Shown: one piece after another, positions 54,749 to 63,564 of the stretch
Layout of the letters: every line of letters begins with the position of its first letter
Numbering within the stretch: position 1 is the stretch's first letter
From: an uncultured Victivallaceae bacterium
Lineage (GTDB): Bacteria > Verrucomicrobiota > Lentisphaeria > Victivallales > Victivallaceae
Assembly (NCBI GenBank): GCA_944389925.1
Contig: CALXOD010000037.1
Location: forward strand, 124,001-188,000
Length of the DNA: 64,000 nucleotides
Direction of reading: 5' to 3'
Program-made: the position numbers and the translations under genes
Notes under the pieces: model-generated
What the model was told of the DNA's origin: nothing
The model's database searches: none
Seen by the model: the letters and a program-made list of their open reading frames with translations, nothing else

Positions 54749-55057
54749 ATGATTCACGTGATTGCCAGAATCGGCGTCAAGCCGGGACGGATGGAAGAGT
54801 TTCTGCAGATTTTCAAAGCCAATGTGCCCGCGGTGCTGGCCGAGGAAGGATGCCATGGCTATGTTCCCTGTCTGGATTTCGATACCGGCCTCCCGGCGCA
54901 GGGCGGAGCGGATTCGAATGCGGTGACTGTGCTGGAATGCTGGGAAAGCCTGGATCACCTGAAGCGCCATCTGGCCTCGCCGCATATGAAAGCCTATGGC
55001 GATGCCGTGACCGACCTCCGTACCGACACGGTACTGACGGTAGTGGAGCCGGCCTGA
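54749..55057 (+). CDS. ABM (antibiotic biosynthesis monooxygenase)-fold protein, YgiN-like
   Basis: 102 residues, a dimeric ferredoxin-like fold. MIHVIARIGVKPGRMEEFLQ and EEGCHGYVPCLDF, then LECWESLDHLKRHLASPHMK are typical of the ABM domain found in quinol monooxygenases and related proteins. Function not predictable. GGAGG lies upstream, and it is part of the leuCD-tsaD run. Confidence 0.85.
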   Translation: MIHVIARIGVKPGRMEEFLQIFKANVPAVLAEEGCHGYVPCLDFDTGLPAQGGADSNAVTVLECWESLDHLKRHLASPHMKAYGDAVTDLRTDTVLTVVEPA

Positions 55058-55097
55058 GCGGGAAGTTCGCCACCGGAAAGGGGCGGAACGGAGTGTT

Positions 55098-56174
55098 ATG
55101 AGCCTGATTCTTGGAATTGAAAGCAGTTGCGACGAAACCGCCGCCGCCGTGGTGCGCGACGGGTATGAGGTGCTGTCCAGCGCAGTGGCGTCGCAGATCG
55201 CCAAGCATGCCGCACACGGCGGCGTGGTACCTGAGCTGGCGGCGCGAGAACACCTGACCGCGCTGAATCCGCTACTGGAAGAAGCGTTGCGGACTGCCGG
55301 TGTAACCATGCAGGAGGTAGACGCAGTGGCGGTTACCCAGGGGCCGGGATTGATTCCGGCGTTGCTGGTCGGCCTCAATTTTGCCAAGGGATTGGCGCTC
55401 GGATATGGGAAGCCGTTGATCGCGGTCAATCATTTTATTGCGCATATCTATGCGGCTTTTCTGGAGTCCGGACACGGCGTGTTGGAGAATCCGGAGTCGT
55501 ATCCGCTGTTGGCGCTGGTCGTTTCCGGCGGGCATACTTCATTGTTGCTGATTGCCGCGAACGGTGAGGCCCGGCAGCTTGGCTGTACCCTGGATGACGC
55601 CGCAGGTGAGGCACTGGACAAGGCGGCGAAACTGTTGGGACTGGGCTATCCCGGGGGACCGGTGATGCAGAAGACGGCCGAGGGCGGCGACGCCGGGCGG
55701 TTTGAATTTCCGCGGCCCTTGACCGGGGGAGCGGGGAAGGCGCTGGCGCCGGAGCACCGGTATGATTTCAGCTTCAGCGGAGTGAAAACCGCTTTGCTGT
55801 ATCACGTCCGTCGTGAGGCGGAGCGGAATGGCGGAGTGTTCCCTGAATCGCTGTTGAAAGATACAGTGGCAAGTTATCAGGAAGCGGTCGTGGACGTACT
55901 GGTACGCAAGACGTTGCAGGCGGCGCGGGATTTTCAGGTTCGCGGGATCGTGGTTTCCGGCGGAGTGGCCTGCAACGCGGTGCTGCGCGAACGTTTCCGG
56001 CAACAGACGCCGGAAGGAATCCGGCTGCATCTGGCTGAACGGCGGCACTGTACCGACAATGCGGCGATGGTGGCGGGGTGTGGCTGGCATTTTTTCCGCC
56101 GTGGAGAATTTGCCGGGCCGGACATCGACTCTTTTGCCCGGCTGCCGCAGATTACGCGAGTTCCATTCGTTTAA
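55098..56174 (+). CDS. tsaD: tRNA N6-adenosine threonylcarbamoyltransferase
   Basis: 358 residues, ASKHA-fold enzyme that makes t6A37. N-terminal LGIESSCDETAAAVVRDG, metal-binding HxxxH in NHFIAHIYAAF, LALVVSGGHTSLL, KLLGLGYPGGPVMQ, FSFSGVKTALLYHV and GGVACNAVLRERF. With tsaE in this window, most of the t6A machinery is represented. Confidence 0.98.
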   Translation: MSLILGIESSCDETAAAVVRDGYEVLSSAVASQIAKHAAHGGVVPELAAREHLTALNPLLEEALRTAGVTMQEVDAVAVTQGPGLIPALLVGLNFAKGLALGYGKPLIAVNHFIAHIYAAFLESGHGVLENPESYPLLALVVSGGHTSLLLIAANGEARQLGCTLDDAAGEALDKAAKLLGLGYPGGPVMQKTAEGGDAGRFEFPRPLTGGAGKALAPEHRYDFSFSGVKTALLYHVRREAERNGGVFPESLLKDTVASYQEAVVDVLVRKTLQAARDFQVRGIVVSGGVACNAVLRERFRQQTPEGIRLHLAERRHCTDNAAMVAGCGWHFFRRGEFAGPDIDSFARLPQITRVPFV

Positions 56175-56194
56175 GGGGGAGAGCAGGGGACCGC

Positions 56195-56863
56195 ATGGAA
56201 AGTGTACGCTGTATTTTATTCGATCTGGATGGGACACTGGTGGATTCGCTGCCCGATATTGCGCTTGCGGTCAACCGGATGCGGGAGTCATTCGCCCTGT
56301 CTCCGTTGCCGGAAACAGTGGTTTCCGGGCTGATCGGCAGCGGGATTGAGACATTGGTGCGGCGGGCGACGGAGGGGGAAAAGGTGGATCCGGAAGCGGC
56401 TTTGCAACGGACCCGTGATTTTTATCGAGCGCACCCGGTGGAGCTGTCGCGGGCATATCCCGGTGTGCCGGAGGGGTTGCGGCGGTTGCGGGCGTGCGGA
56501 TTCCGGTTGGGGGTGGTGACCAACAAGCCCCGGGACATCGCGGAGGCCGTACTGCGGGAACTGGATTTGATGGCGGCGCTGGAAGCGGTTGTCGGGGATG
56601 ATGGGCTGCATGTGTTGAAACCGGCTCCGGACGGTTGTCTGCAACTGCTGAGGCAATGGAAGGCTGTGCCGGAAAAGAGCTGGATGGTGGGAGATCATTG
56701 GACCGATCTGGAGGCGGGCCGCCGGGCGGGAATGCGCCGGGCGCTGGCGCGCTGGGGGTTCGGCGATCCCCGGGAGGAAAAATGGGATTTTGCCGCGGTG
56801 GATTTCACGACGCTGGCGGAGTACTTGGAGCAGACATTACAAGAGGAAGGCAGGACAGCATGA
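56195..56863 (+). CDS. gph: Phosphoglycolate-phosphatase-like HAD hydrolase
   Basis: 222 residues from MESVRCILFDLDGT; the frame extends upstream into tsaD, which is rejected. HAD motif I DLDGTLVDS (Asp10, Asp12), motif II VVTNKP, motif III Lys in HVLKPAPDG, motif IV VGDHWTDLEAGRRAG. The Gph-type cap domain (LIGSGIETLVRRA) supports the name, but other phosphatase substrates are possible. The stop overlaps the pgi start (ATGA). Confidence 0.88.
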   Translation: MESVRCILFDLDGTLVDSLPDIALAVNRMRESFALSPLPETVVSGLIGSGIETLVRRATEGEKVDPEAALQRTRDFYRAHPVELSRAYPGVPEGLRRLRACGFRLGVVTNKPRDIAEAVLRELDLMAALEAVVGDDGLHVLKPAPDGCLQLLRQWKAVPEKSWMVGDHWTDLEAGRRAGMRRALARWGFGDPREEKWDFAAVDFTTLAEYLEQTLQEEGRTA

Positions 56864-58431
56864 AGGATTGGGTGGAACGCAATCGGGCTTATACGCTGAT
56901 CGACGGTGCAGACCGTTTTTCCATTGATTTTGCCGGAATGAATTTTACGGAGAAGGATCTCGATGCGTTGTCCGGACGCTTTGCCGCGGCGGCGGAGGAG
57001 ATGCGCAAACTGGAAGCGGGCGCGGTGAAGAATCCGGATGAAAACCGCAAGGTGACGCATTTTACCGATCGGGCGGGCTATGTGCGCAGCGAATTGTTTT
57101 ATGCGGTGGAGGCCTTTGTCGAGGACGTGCACAGCGGCGCGTTGACCGGGAGTACCGGCAAGCGGTTTGATGCTGTGGTGGTAAACGGCATCGGTGGTTC
57201 CGCGCTCGGGCCGCAGCTGCTGCAGTTCGCGCTGAACGGTCCGTATTGGAATGAACTTCCGGCCGCCCGCCGCCGCCAGTACCTGAAAATTTATTTTCTG
57301 GACAATACCGACTCTGCCGGACTGACCGACCTCATCGCGGTCATGGATCCGGAATGCACGCTGCACTTGACCATTTCCAAGTCCGGCGGTACACAGGAAA
57401 CGAAAAATAACCTGATCGCGCTGGAAAATCTGTATCGTGCCCGGCATCTCGACTTTTCCCGCCATGCGGCGGCCATCACCATGCGCGGTAGCGAACTGGA
57501 TCGTAAGGCCCGCGGCGAAAAATGGCTCCGGGTCTTCGAAATGGCCGAATCCATTGGCGGACGCACCAGCGAAACCAGCATTGTCGGACATCTGCCCGCC
57601 GCGCTGACCGGGATTGACTTCCGGGAATTTCTCGGCGGCGCCTGCCGGATGGATGAATGGACCCGCACGGCCGATTCCCGGCGGAACCCGGCCGCCATGC
57701 TGGCGGCGATGTGGTATATCGCCGGCAACGGCAAAGGGGATCGCAATATGGTGATCGTGCCCTATTCCGACCGGCTGATTCTGCTGTCCCGTTACCTGCA
57801 GCAGCTGGTGATGGAAAGTCTGGGCAAGGAGCTGGATCTGGATGGCAAGGTGGTGCATCAGGGACTGAACGTTTTCGGGAACAAGGGGGGGACTGACGCG
57901 CATGCCTTCATCCAGCAGCTGAATGACGGCCGAGACGATTTCTTCGTTACGTTCATCGAAGTGCTGCAGGACGCTACGGTATTTCCGCTGGAAGACGGGG
58001 TTGCGATGGGTGATTATCTGCATGGGTTCATGGCGGGACTCAGCGCGGCGTTGCGCAACAAGAAGCGCCAGGTGATCACGATTCAGATCGACCGGATCGG
58101 CGCGGCGGAGCTGGGGATGCTGATTGCGCTCTATGAACGCGCCGTGGCGATTTATGCGGAATTCATTCATATTAACGCTTTCCACCAGCCCGGGGTGCAG
58201 GCCTACAAACGGGCGGCGGGAGCGGTGCTGCAGCTGCGGAAGGAGTTGTTCCGCAAGCTGGGCGAGTTGGGCGCGGTGGACGGTACTGCCGTGGAAATTG
58301 CCGAACGCGTCGGTATGGTGGACGATGCCGTGGAAATCGGCGGACTGCTGGACAAGGCCGCATTGAATTGCGACCGGGTTCGGCGCCGTTATGATGAAGC
58401 GCGCGGCGAATGGGTGTACGCGGTGCGGTGA
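56860..58431 (+). CDS. pgi: Glucose-6-phosphate isomerase
   Basis: 523 residues from MKDWVERNRAYT. SIS-domain enzyme of glycolysis: VVVNGIGGSALGPQLLQF, LTISKSGGTQETKNNLIAL, the active-site region SIGGRTSETSIVGHLPAALT, and QGLNVFGNKGGTDAHAFIQQ. The sequence is more divergent than E. coli Pgi but has the complete SIS pair. Translationally coupled to gph (ATGA) and rsmE (GTGA). Confidence 0.95.
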   Translation: MKDWVERNRAYTLIDGADRFSIDFAGMNFTEKDLDALSGRFAAAAEEMRKLEAGAVKNPDENRKVTHFTDRAGYVRSELFYAVEAFVEDVHSGALTGSTGKRFDAVVVNGIGGSALGPQLLQFALNGPYWNELPAARRRQYLKIYFLDNTDSAGLTDLIAVMDPECTLHLTISKSGGTQETKNNLIALENLYRARHLDFSRHAAAITMRGSELDRKARGEKWLRVFEMAESIGGRTSETSIVGHLPAALTGIDFREFLGGACRMDEWTRTADSRRNPAAMLAAMWYIAGNGKGDRNMVIVPYSDRLILLSRYLQQLVMESLGKELDLDGKVVHQGLNVFGNKGGTDAHAFIQQLNDGRDDFFVTFIEVLQDATVFPLEDGVAMGDYLHGFMAGLSAALRNKKRQVITIQIDRIGAAELGMLIALYERAVAIYAEFIHINAFHQPGVQAYKRAAGAVLQLRKELFRKLGELGAVDGTAVEIAERVGMVDDAVEIGGLLDKAALNCDRVRRRYDEARGEWVYAVR

Positions 58432-59144
58432 ATCTGCTGCTGATTACGCCGGAAGATCTGGTGGAGTCGGACGTCGCGGAGATCGGCGGCCGGCGTTTCC
58501 GGCATGTGACGGAAGTGTTGAAACTGCAGGAACGTTCCGGGTGCTGCCGGGCGGGTATGCTCGGGGGGCGGACCGGTACGGCGGAGCTGCTTTCCGCGGA
58601 TTCTGAAGCGGAACGGATGCGGTTGCGACTGCATTGGACGGCGGAGCCGCCACCGCCGTTGCCGGCGATTCTGGTGACGGCGCTGCCGCGGCCGAAAACC
58701 TTCCGCAAAGTGCTGCATGCAGCGGTTACGCTGGGGGTGAAGCACCTGATTTTCATTCATGCGTTTAAAGTGGACCGAAGTTACTGGTCGAGCCCGGTGA
58801 TTGAAGAAAAAAACTTGCGGGAAGAGTTGCTTCCGGCATTGGAGCAGGCCGGAGATACGGTACTGCCGAAGGTGGAATTCCGGACGCGGTTCAAGCCGTT
58901 TGTCGAGGACGAGTTTCCGGCGCTTTGCATCGGGCGTCGGGCATTGGTAGCCCACCCGGGGGCGGTAGAGGGGTGTACCCCGTCGACGGAACCGCTGACC
59001 CTCTGTATCGGTCCTGAAGGTGGTTTTACCGAATATGAAGTGGAACTGTTGTGCGCGAACGGTGCCCGGACGGTGACGCTGGGGCCGCGGATTCTCCGTA
59101 CTGAAGTAGCGGTGCCGGTGCTGCTGGCGCGTCTGTTTTTATAA
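58428..59144 (+). CDS. rsmE: 16S rRNA m3U1498 methyltransferase RsmE
   Basis: 238 residues from a GTG that overlaps the pgi stop. N-terminal PUA-like part (GGRRFRHVTEVLKLQERSGC), C-terminal SPOUT domain with knot: LCIGPEGGFTEYEVELL and LGPRILRTEVAVPVLLARL. Methylates U1498 in helix 44 of 16S rRNA. Confidence 0.93.
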   Translation: MNLLLITPEDLVESDVAEIGGRRFRHVTEVLKLQERSGCCRAGMLGGRTGTAELLSADSEAERMRLRLHWTAEPPPPLPAILVTALPRPKTFRKVLHAAVTLGVKHLIFIHAFKVDRSYWSSPVIEEKNLREELLPALEQAGDTVLPKVEFRTRFKPFVEDEFPALCIGRRALVAHPGAVEGCTPSTEPLTLCIGPEGGFTEYEVELLCANGARTVTLGPRILRTEVAVPVLLARLFL

Positions 59145-59242
59145 TGGAGAGTGCAACAGAGTGAAAAAAACAGCTGGAGTCGTACAGGCGTTGTCTGGAC
59201 CAGGGGGCGACGACGGACGGAGCCGGAGGAATCGGAGAAGGA

Positions 59243-59938
59243 ATGAAGCGCAGTATTTTTGATTTTCCGCAGGATCGGGTCTTGGTGGCGCCGTCGTTGC
59301 TGGCGGCAGATTTCGGCCGGCTGGACGAGGAGGTTGACCGGGTGACGGCGGCCGGAGCGGACTGGTTGCATCTGGATGTGATGGACGGCCACATGGTGCC
59401 GAACATTTCCTTCGGGCCGCCGGTGATTTCCGCATTGCGTCCGAAACATGAGCTGCTGTTCGACACCCATTTGATGATTGCTCATCCGGCCCGTTACGCA
59501 GAAGCGTTCGCCGCCGCCGGGGCGGACCATCTGACGTTTCATCTGGAAAGCGACGATGATCCCATGGCGGCAATTGCGGCGATTCGCGCCGTCGGTTGTT
59601 CCGTTGGCATCTCCATCAAACCCGGAACTCCGGCATCCGCGTTGGTGCCCTGGCTGGATCGGATTGACCTCGTGCTGGTCATGACGGTTGAACCCGGGTT
59701 CGGCGGACAGCGTTTTATGGCGGACGTCATGCCCAAGGTTCGGGAACTGCGTGATATGATTACGGCCCGATCGTTGCCGGTGCTGATCGAAGTGGACGGT
59801 GGAATCGATCGTATGACCGCTCCCATCGCCCGGGAGGCAGGAGCCGGGGTGCTGGTGGCTGGAACCAGTGTTTTCCGGGCTGCCGACGGCGCGGCGGCGG
59901 CAATCGCCGCATTAAAAGACGCCGGAGCCCGGGCATGA
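59243..59938 (+). CDS. rpe: Ribulose-phosphate 3-epimerase
   Basis: 231 residues, TIM barrel of the pentose phosphate pathway. VAPSLLAADFGRL, DWLHLDVMDGHMVPNISFGP, LFDTHLMIAHPARY, VMTVEPGFGGQRFM and IEVDGGIDRMTA contain the metal and acid-base residues. GGAGAAGGA lies before the ATG, and its stop overlaps the ogt start. Confidence 0.98.
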   Translation: MKRSIFDFPQDRVLVAPSLLAADFGRLDEEVDRVTAAGADWLHLDVMDGHMVPNISFGPPVISALRPKHELLFDTHLMIAHPARYAEAFAAAGADHLTFHLESDDDPMAAIAAIRAVGCSVGISIKPGTPASALVPWLDRIDLVLVMTVEPGFGGQRFMADVMPKVRELRDMITARSLPVLIEVDGGIDRMTAPIAREAGAGVLVAGTSVFRAADGAAAAIAALKDAGARA

Positions 59939-60378
59939 CAGTGCCTTATGCACTGGAGGTGAGGGACGGAGTGGTGATCCGCATCCGGATTGGCGTGAGT
60001 GCCGCGGCGGCGGAGGAGTCCCGGAAACGGTATACGGAGCTGCATCAACTGTTAGAAGACGTGCGTTCCGGCAGACGGCCGGTTACGGATTTTCCCGCCG
60101 CACCGCTGCCGGGTGGATTCACGGGAAGGGTGATCGCCGCTTTGACGGAACTGCCGCGCGGACGCTTGACCCCCTACGGAGAACTGGCCCGCCGCTGCGG
60201 TGTGCCGGGAGCGGCGCGGGCCGTGGGGCGCGCGCTGGCCGGAAATCCTCTGCCGTTGCTGTATCCCTGCCACCGGGTGGGACGCGCCGACGGGTCTCCC
60301 GGAGGTTTCATGGGGTCGACAGCACCGGAACAGGTGGCGCTGAAGCTGGCGCTGCTGCATGAGGAACAGGATCAGTAG
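59935..60378 (+). CDS. ogt: Methylated-DNA--[protein]-cysteine methyltransferase (Ogt/MGMT domain)
   Basis: 147 residues. Suicide repair protein for O6-alkylguanine. Acceptor Cys112 in LLYPCHRVGRADG; helix-turn-helix RLTPYGELARRCGVPGAARA with the arginine finger in AARAVGRALAGNP. The N-terminal domain is reduced to about 55 residues. ATGA overlap with rpe. The stop overlaps the convergent radical SAM gene by 7 bases. Confidence 0.93.
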   Translation: MTVPYALEVRDGVVIRIRIGVSAAAAEESRKRYTELHQLLEDVRSGRRPVTDFPAAPLPGGFTGRVIAALTELPRGRLTPYGELARRCGVPGAARAVGRALAGNPLPLLYPCHRVGRADGSPGGFMGSTAPEQVALKLALLHEEQDQ

Positions 60379-61493
60379 GTGAGATAGGCGGCGGCTTTGC
60401 GCCGGTAGGCAGCGGCGATACGGATCCCGTCCAGAGACGTGAGACGGTGAATCTGCCGTGCCTGCAGGATGCGGTCGACCGCCACCGGACCAAGTCCCGG
60501 CACCCGCAGGAGAGCTTCCGGAGCGGCCTGGTTGGCATTTACCGGAAAAAATTCCGGGTGACGGGCTGCCCAGATCTGTTTGGGGTCGGCCGCCAGCGAC
60601 AGATTGCCGTCTTCTCCGAATTCCATCTCATCCGGTGTAAAGCGGTAACGCCGCAATAGCCAATCCACCTGATACAGCCGGTGTTCCCGAGTCAGACGGT
60701 CTTCCGGAGCCAGGGTGAAATCGCGTTCTCCAGGGATACTTCCGGCGCCCAGACCGGGCTGGTAGGCGGAAAAATAAATCCGTTCAAAGCGCAGCCGATT
60801 GTAGATGCCATCCATATAACGGATAATCTCCCGGTCCGTTTCGTCGGAAGCGCCGACAATGAACTGAGTGGTGCAGCGCACCCGGGAGAAAGGCCCCTCC
60901 GGAGCAGTTTGCCGCGCCAGATAGCGCAACGGTGCGACGATATCCCGATCAAAATCTTTCCGATCCGAAAGCTGTTGAAAATGACGGCGTCCGGGGACTT
61001 CGATGTTGAGCGATACGGCGCTGGAATAACGCAACGCCTCTTCCATGGCCGCTTCGGAGGCGCCGGGAATGATCTTCAAGTGGATATAGCCCCGGTAACG
61101 ATGCTTGCGGCGCAGGATCTCGGCGGCGGCAATCAGATGGTCCATGGTACGGTCAGGACTGCCGCAGACACCGGAGCTGAGAAACAGCCCGAGCAGCCAC
61201 TGGCGTTCGTGATGGCGCAGAAAGAGCCGCACGGCTTCTTCCGGAGTGAGCGAACAACGTTCGGCATTGGCGTCGCCGCGCAACGGACAATATTTACAAT
61301 CATTGACGCAGCAGTTGGAGAGCAGGGTTTTAAACATGAGGCTTCGTCCGCCCGCCGCCAGTGGTACGGGATACAGCCAGCGGCTTCCGTCCCGGGTGCG
61401 TTTGCGGTGCTCGTGATTGCCGGAACCGCAGGCGCAGGCCAGGTCGTACTGGGAATCGGTGGAGAGTATCTGCAGTCTGGTCAACGGGTCCAT
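60372..61493 (-). CDS. Radical SAM protein of the putative DNA modification/repair type (rSAM_link_UDG-like)
   Basis: 373 residues from MDPLTRLQILSTDSQYD; a longer frame to 61775 lies over the symporter gene and is rejected. The [4Fe-4S]-SAM motif is Cys62-x3-Cys66-x2-Cys69 (CVNDCKYC), preceded by YDLACACGSG and LMFKTLLSNC. The C-terminus has a helix-hairpin-helix DNA-binding element (LLRVPGLGPVAVDRILQARQ). This layout fits the family usually paired with a uracil-DNA-glycosylase-like protein. That partner is not seen here, but ogt is its convergent neighbour. No Shine-Dalgarno is obvious. Confidence 0.87.
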   Translation of the reverse strand: MDPLTRLQILSTDSQYDLACACGSGNHEHRKRTRDGSRWLYPVPLAAGGRSLMFKTLLSNCCVNDCKYCPLRGDANAERCSLTPEEAVRLFLRHHERQWLLGLFLSSGVCGSPDRTMDHLIAAAEILRRKHRYRGYIHLKIIPGASEAAMEEALRYSSAVSLNIEVPGRRHFQQLSDRKDFDRDIVAPLRYLARQTAPEGPFSRVRCTTQFIVGASDETDREIIRYMDGIYNRLRFERIYFSAYQPGLGAGSIPGERDFTLAPEDRLTREHRLYQVDWLLRRYRFTPDEMEFGEDGNLSLAADPKQIWAARHPEFFPVNANQAAPEALLRVPGLGPVAVDRILQARQIHRLTSLDGIRIAAAYRRKAAAYLTY

Positions 61494-61573
61494 GATATCG
61501 TGCGTTCCGGTGAAATGATCAGAAAAAATATAACACCGTTCCGACGAAAGAAAAGATCTTTTCTTTTTTTTGA

Positions 61574-63532
61574 TCAACTGTCTTCGGACGGAGGCGGCAC
61601 CCGCCCGTCGTCGGCATCGTCTCTGGCCATGGTGCGGAGTGTCCGGTTCAATGCCACCAGATCCCGCAGTCCTCCCCACAGAAACCAGACCGTGGTGACC
61701 ATTACTACGGCCAGAATCAGAAATACAACCCAGCGCCACCAGATCAGCCATTGCGCATTGGTGGTATGAAAGCATTGGCCAATGATCGTGCCGATCAGAA
61801 AGGCGCCGAACCAGAAAACCGCCCAGCCGATCTTGAAAAAATAAATGAATTTATCGCCCCGGGTAAATTCCGGACCGATACCCAGCCGTTCCTGCCAGGT
61901 ACGGCGGGCAGAGGTTTGGGAAGTGACGTCTTCACGATGCAGCATCCGGTTCAGATCGAATGGCTTCCGGCAGGTCAGGAGCGATACGACCACATACAGT
62001 GTCAGCGCCGCGAGTGAGGCGAAAAAGGTGACTTGCATGCCGTTGAACGGGCAGGTTTCTCCCCACTGTGCGGGGAGCCACGGCAGATTGCTCCAGAACG
62101 TTTTCACAACAATGCCGGTAAGTGCCAGCAGCCCTCCCGCGATCATCGCGGTCCAGGCCCCGGCGGTCGTCCCTCTTTTCCAGTATAAGCCGCCGATGAT
62201 GACTGCTCCGGCACCGCCGGTATACACCGCCCCGGTAATCGCCAGATACATCAGAATGAAATCACGCAAGGGGAAAAACAGACTGAACAATACACTCAGC
62301 AATCCCACAGCAAAGATGGCGATACGCAGCAACCGGAGATGGGTGGCCGTATCAAAGGCTCTGCCCCGCAGAGGGATGAGAATGTCCTGTACAAAAATAC
62401 TTCCCCAGGAATGAATACAGGTGTCGTCGGTCGATACCGCCGCCGAAATGATCACCACCACGAACAGCCCCGCCAGTCCGACCGGCAGCATCTGGGAAAG
62501 CGCTTCCGGTACCAGCATCTGGGTCCGGGTCTGAAGATCGGGGTAACGGGCGAGATTGGCCGTTACCCGGGCCGCCACCTCTCCATATTTCGGGTGATGC
62601 ATCAGAACCCAGGAGAAAATCGGGATCATCAGAAATCCAAGCAGGGTGGTTTGTCCCCGCCATTCCGCCAGAATGCCGGCCATGCGTGCTTCGTGAGGAC
62701 TGCGCGCAGCGCTGCTGTACCCCTGACCCGATTGCCAGGCCCGATAGGTGTAGATATTGATCCAGACACTCATCAGGAAAAAAAAGACATTGAAGTCCCG
62801 GATCTTATCCACCGCCTGATCAAAGGGATTGACCAGCGACATGCCCGGCGGTGCCTGTTCCAGAATGCCGGCAACCTCCTGCCAGGGAAATTGCAGAAAG
62901 AGCGTCAGGACCACCACCAGCAGTACCAGCATAACCAGCACCCCCTGGAAGAAGTCCGACACCATGACCGTAATCTGCCCGCCCTTTAGGGTCAGAAAGA
63001 GCGCCATTGCCAGCATAATCAGCATGATCAGCAGATAGTTGGAAACGCGGAGAGTGCCGATTTCAAAGTAGGCGGGAAAACCGCAGAACGACAGGAGAAA
63101 GCGTGCCGTCACTCCGGGGAATACACCGTAATTGAGCATCCCCGACACCCAGATGACGATGCCGGCGAAGATCCGGAACCTGCGGCCGTAACGCATTTCA
63201 AAAAATTGTGCCAGCGTCAGCGCCCGGGTCTCCCGGTAACGACAGACGACGAAACCCGAGAGCGCCATGATCAAGCCGAGCGGCAGCAGCATCCAGCTCC
63301 ACCACAATGCCGCAAATCCGGCCTGGTAATAACTTTCAAAATAGGCAACGAACGTAATGGCTCCCAGTCCTGCCATTCCCTGGGAGATGCACAGTAGATA
63401 ACGTCCGGCGCAGCGTCCGGCGGAAAGAAAATCGGCGACATTGCGTACCAGACCCCCCGCCCAGGCACCGCTGCCGAGCAGCAGAGCCATGACGGTGCCG
63501 ATGATGATCCAGTCCGGAAGTTGCAGATGCAC
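61574..63532 (-). CDS. Sodium:solute symporter (SSS family)
   Basis: 652 residues, GTG start with GGAG nine bases upstream. About 13-14 membrane segments; AGRCAGRYLLCISQGMAGLG and FVVVIISAAVSTDDTCIHSW are typical of the SSS/SGLT family, with Ser-Thr residues of the Na2 site in the latter. A soluble insert and C-terminal membrane pair follow (HREDVTSQTSARRTWQERLG; WWRWVVFLILAVVMV). Substrate probably a sugar or organic acid, given the LacI-type regulator 32 bases upstream on the same strand. Confidence 0.92.
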   Translation of the reverse strand: MHLQLPDWIIIGTVMALLLGSGAWAGGLVRNVADFLSAGRCAGRYLLCISQGMAGLGAITFVAYFESYYQAGFAALWWSWMLLPLGLIMALSGFVVCRYRETRALTLAQFFEMRYGRRFRIFAGIVIWVSGMLNYGVFPGVTARFLLSFCGFPAYFEIGTLRVSNYLLIMLIMLAMALFLTLKGGQITVMVSDFFQGVLVMLVLLVVVLTLFLQFPWQEVAGILEQAPPGMSLVNPFDQAVDKIRDFNVFFFLMSVWINIYTYRAWQSGQGYSSAARSPHEARMAGILAEWRGQTTLLGFLMIPIFSWVLMHHPKYGEVAARVTANLARYPDLQTRTQMLVPEALSQMLPVGLAGLFVVVIISAAVSTDDTCIHSWGSIFVQDILIPLRGRAFDTATHLRLLRIAIFAVGLLSVLFSLFFPLRDFILMYLAITGAVYTGGAGAVIIGGLYWKRGTTAGAWTAMIAGGLLALTGIVVKTFWSNLPWLPAQWGETCPFNGMQVTFFASLAALTLYVVVSLLTCRKPFDLNRMLHREDVTSQTSARRTWQERLGIGPEFTRGDKFIYFFKIGWAVFWFGAFLIGTIIGQCFHTTNAQWLIWWRWVVFLILAVVMVTTVWFLWGGLRDLVALNRTLRTMARDDADDGRVPPPSEDS

Positions 63533-63564
63533 TTGAGATACTCCTGAAAATGTTCAAGTTTTCA

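Noticed and set aside
61494-61775. Extended start of the radical SAM gene
   Set aside because: The added residues overlap the symporter C-terminus and do not resemble the family.
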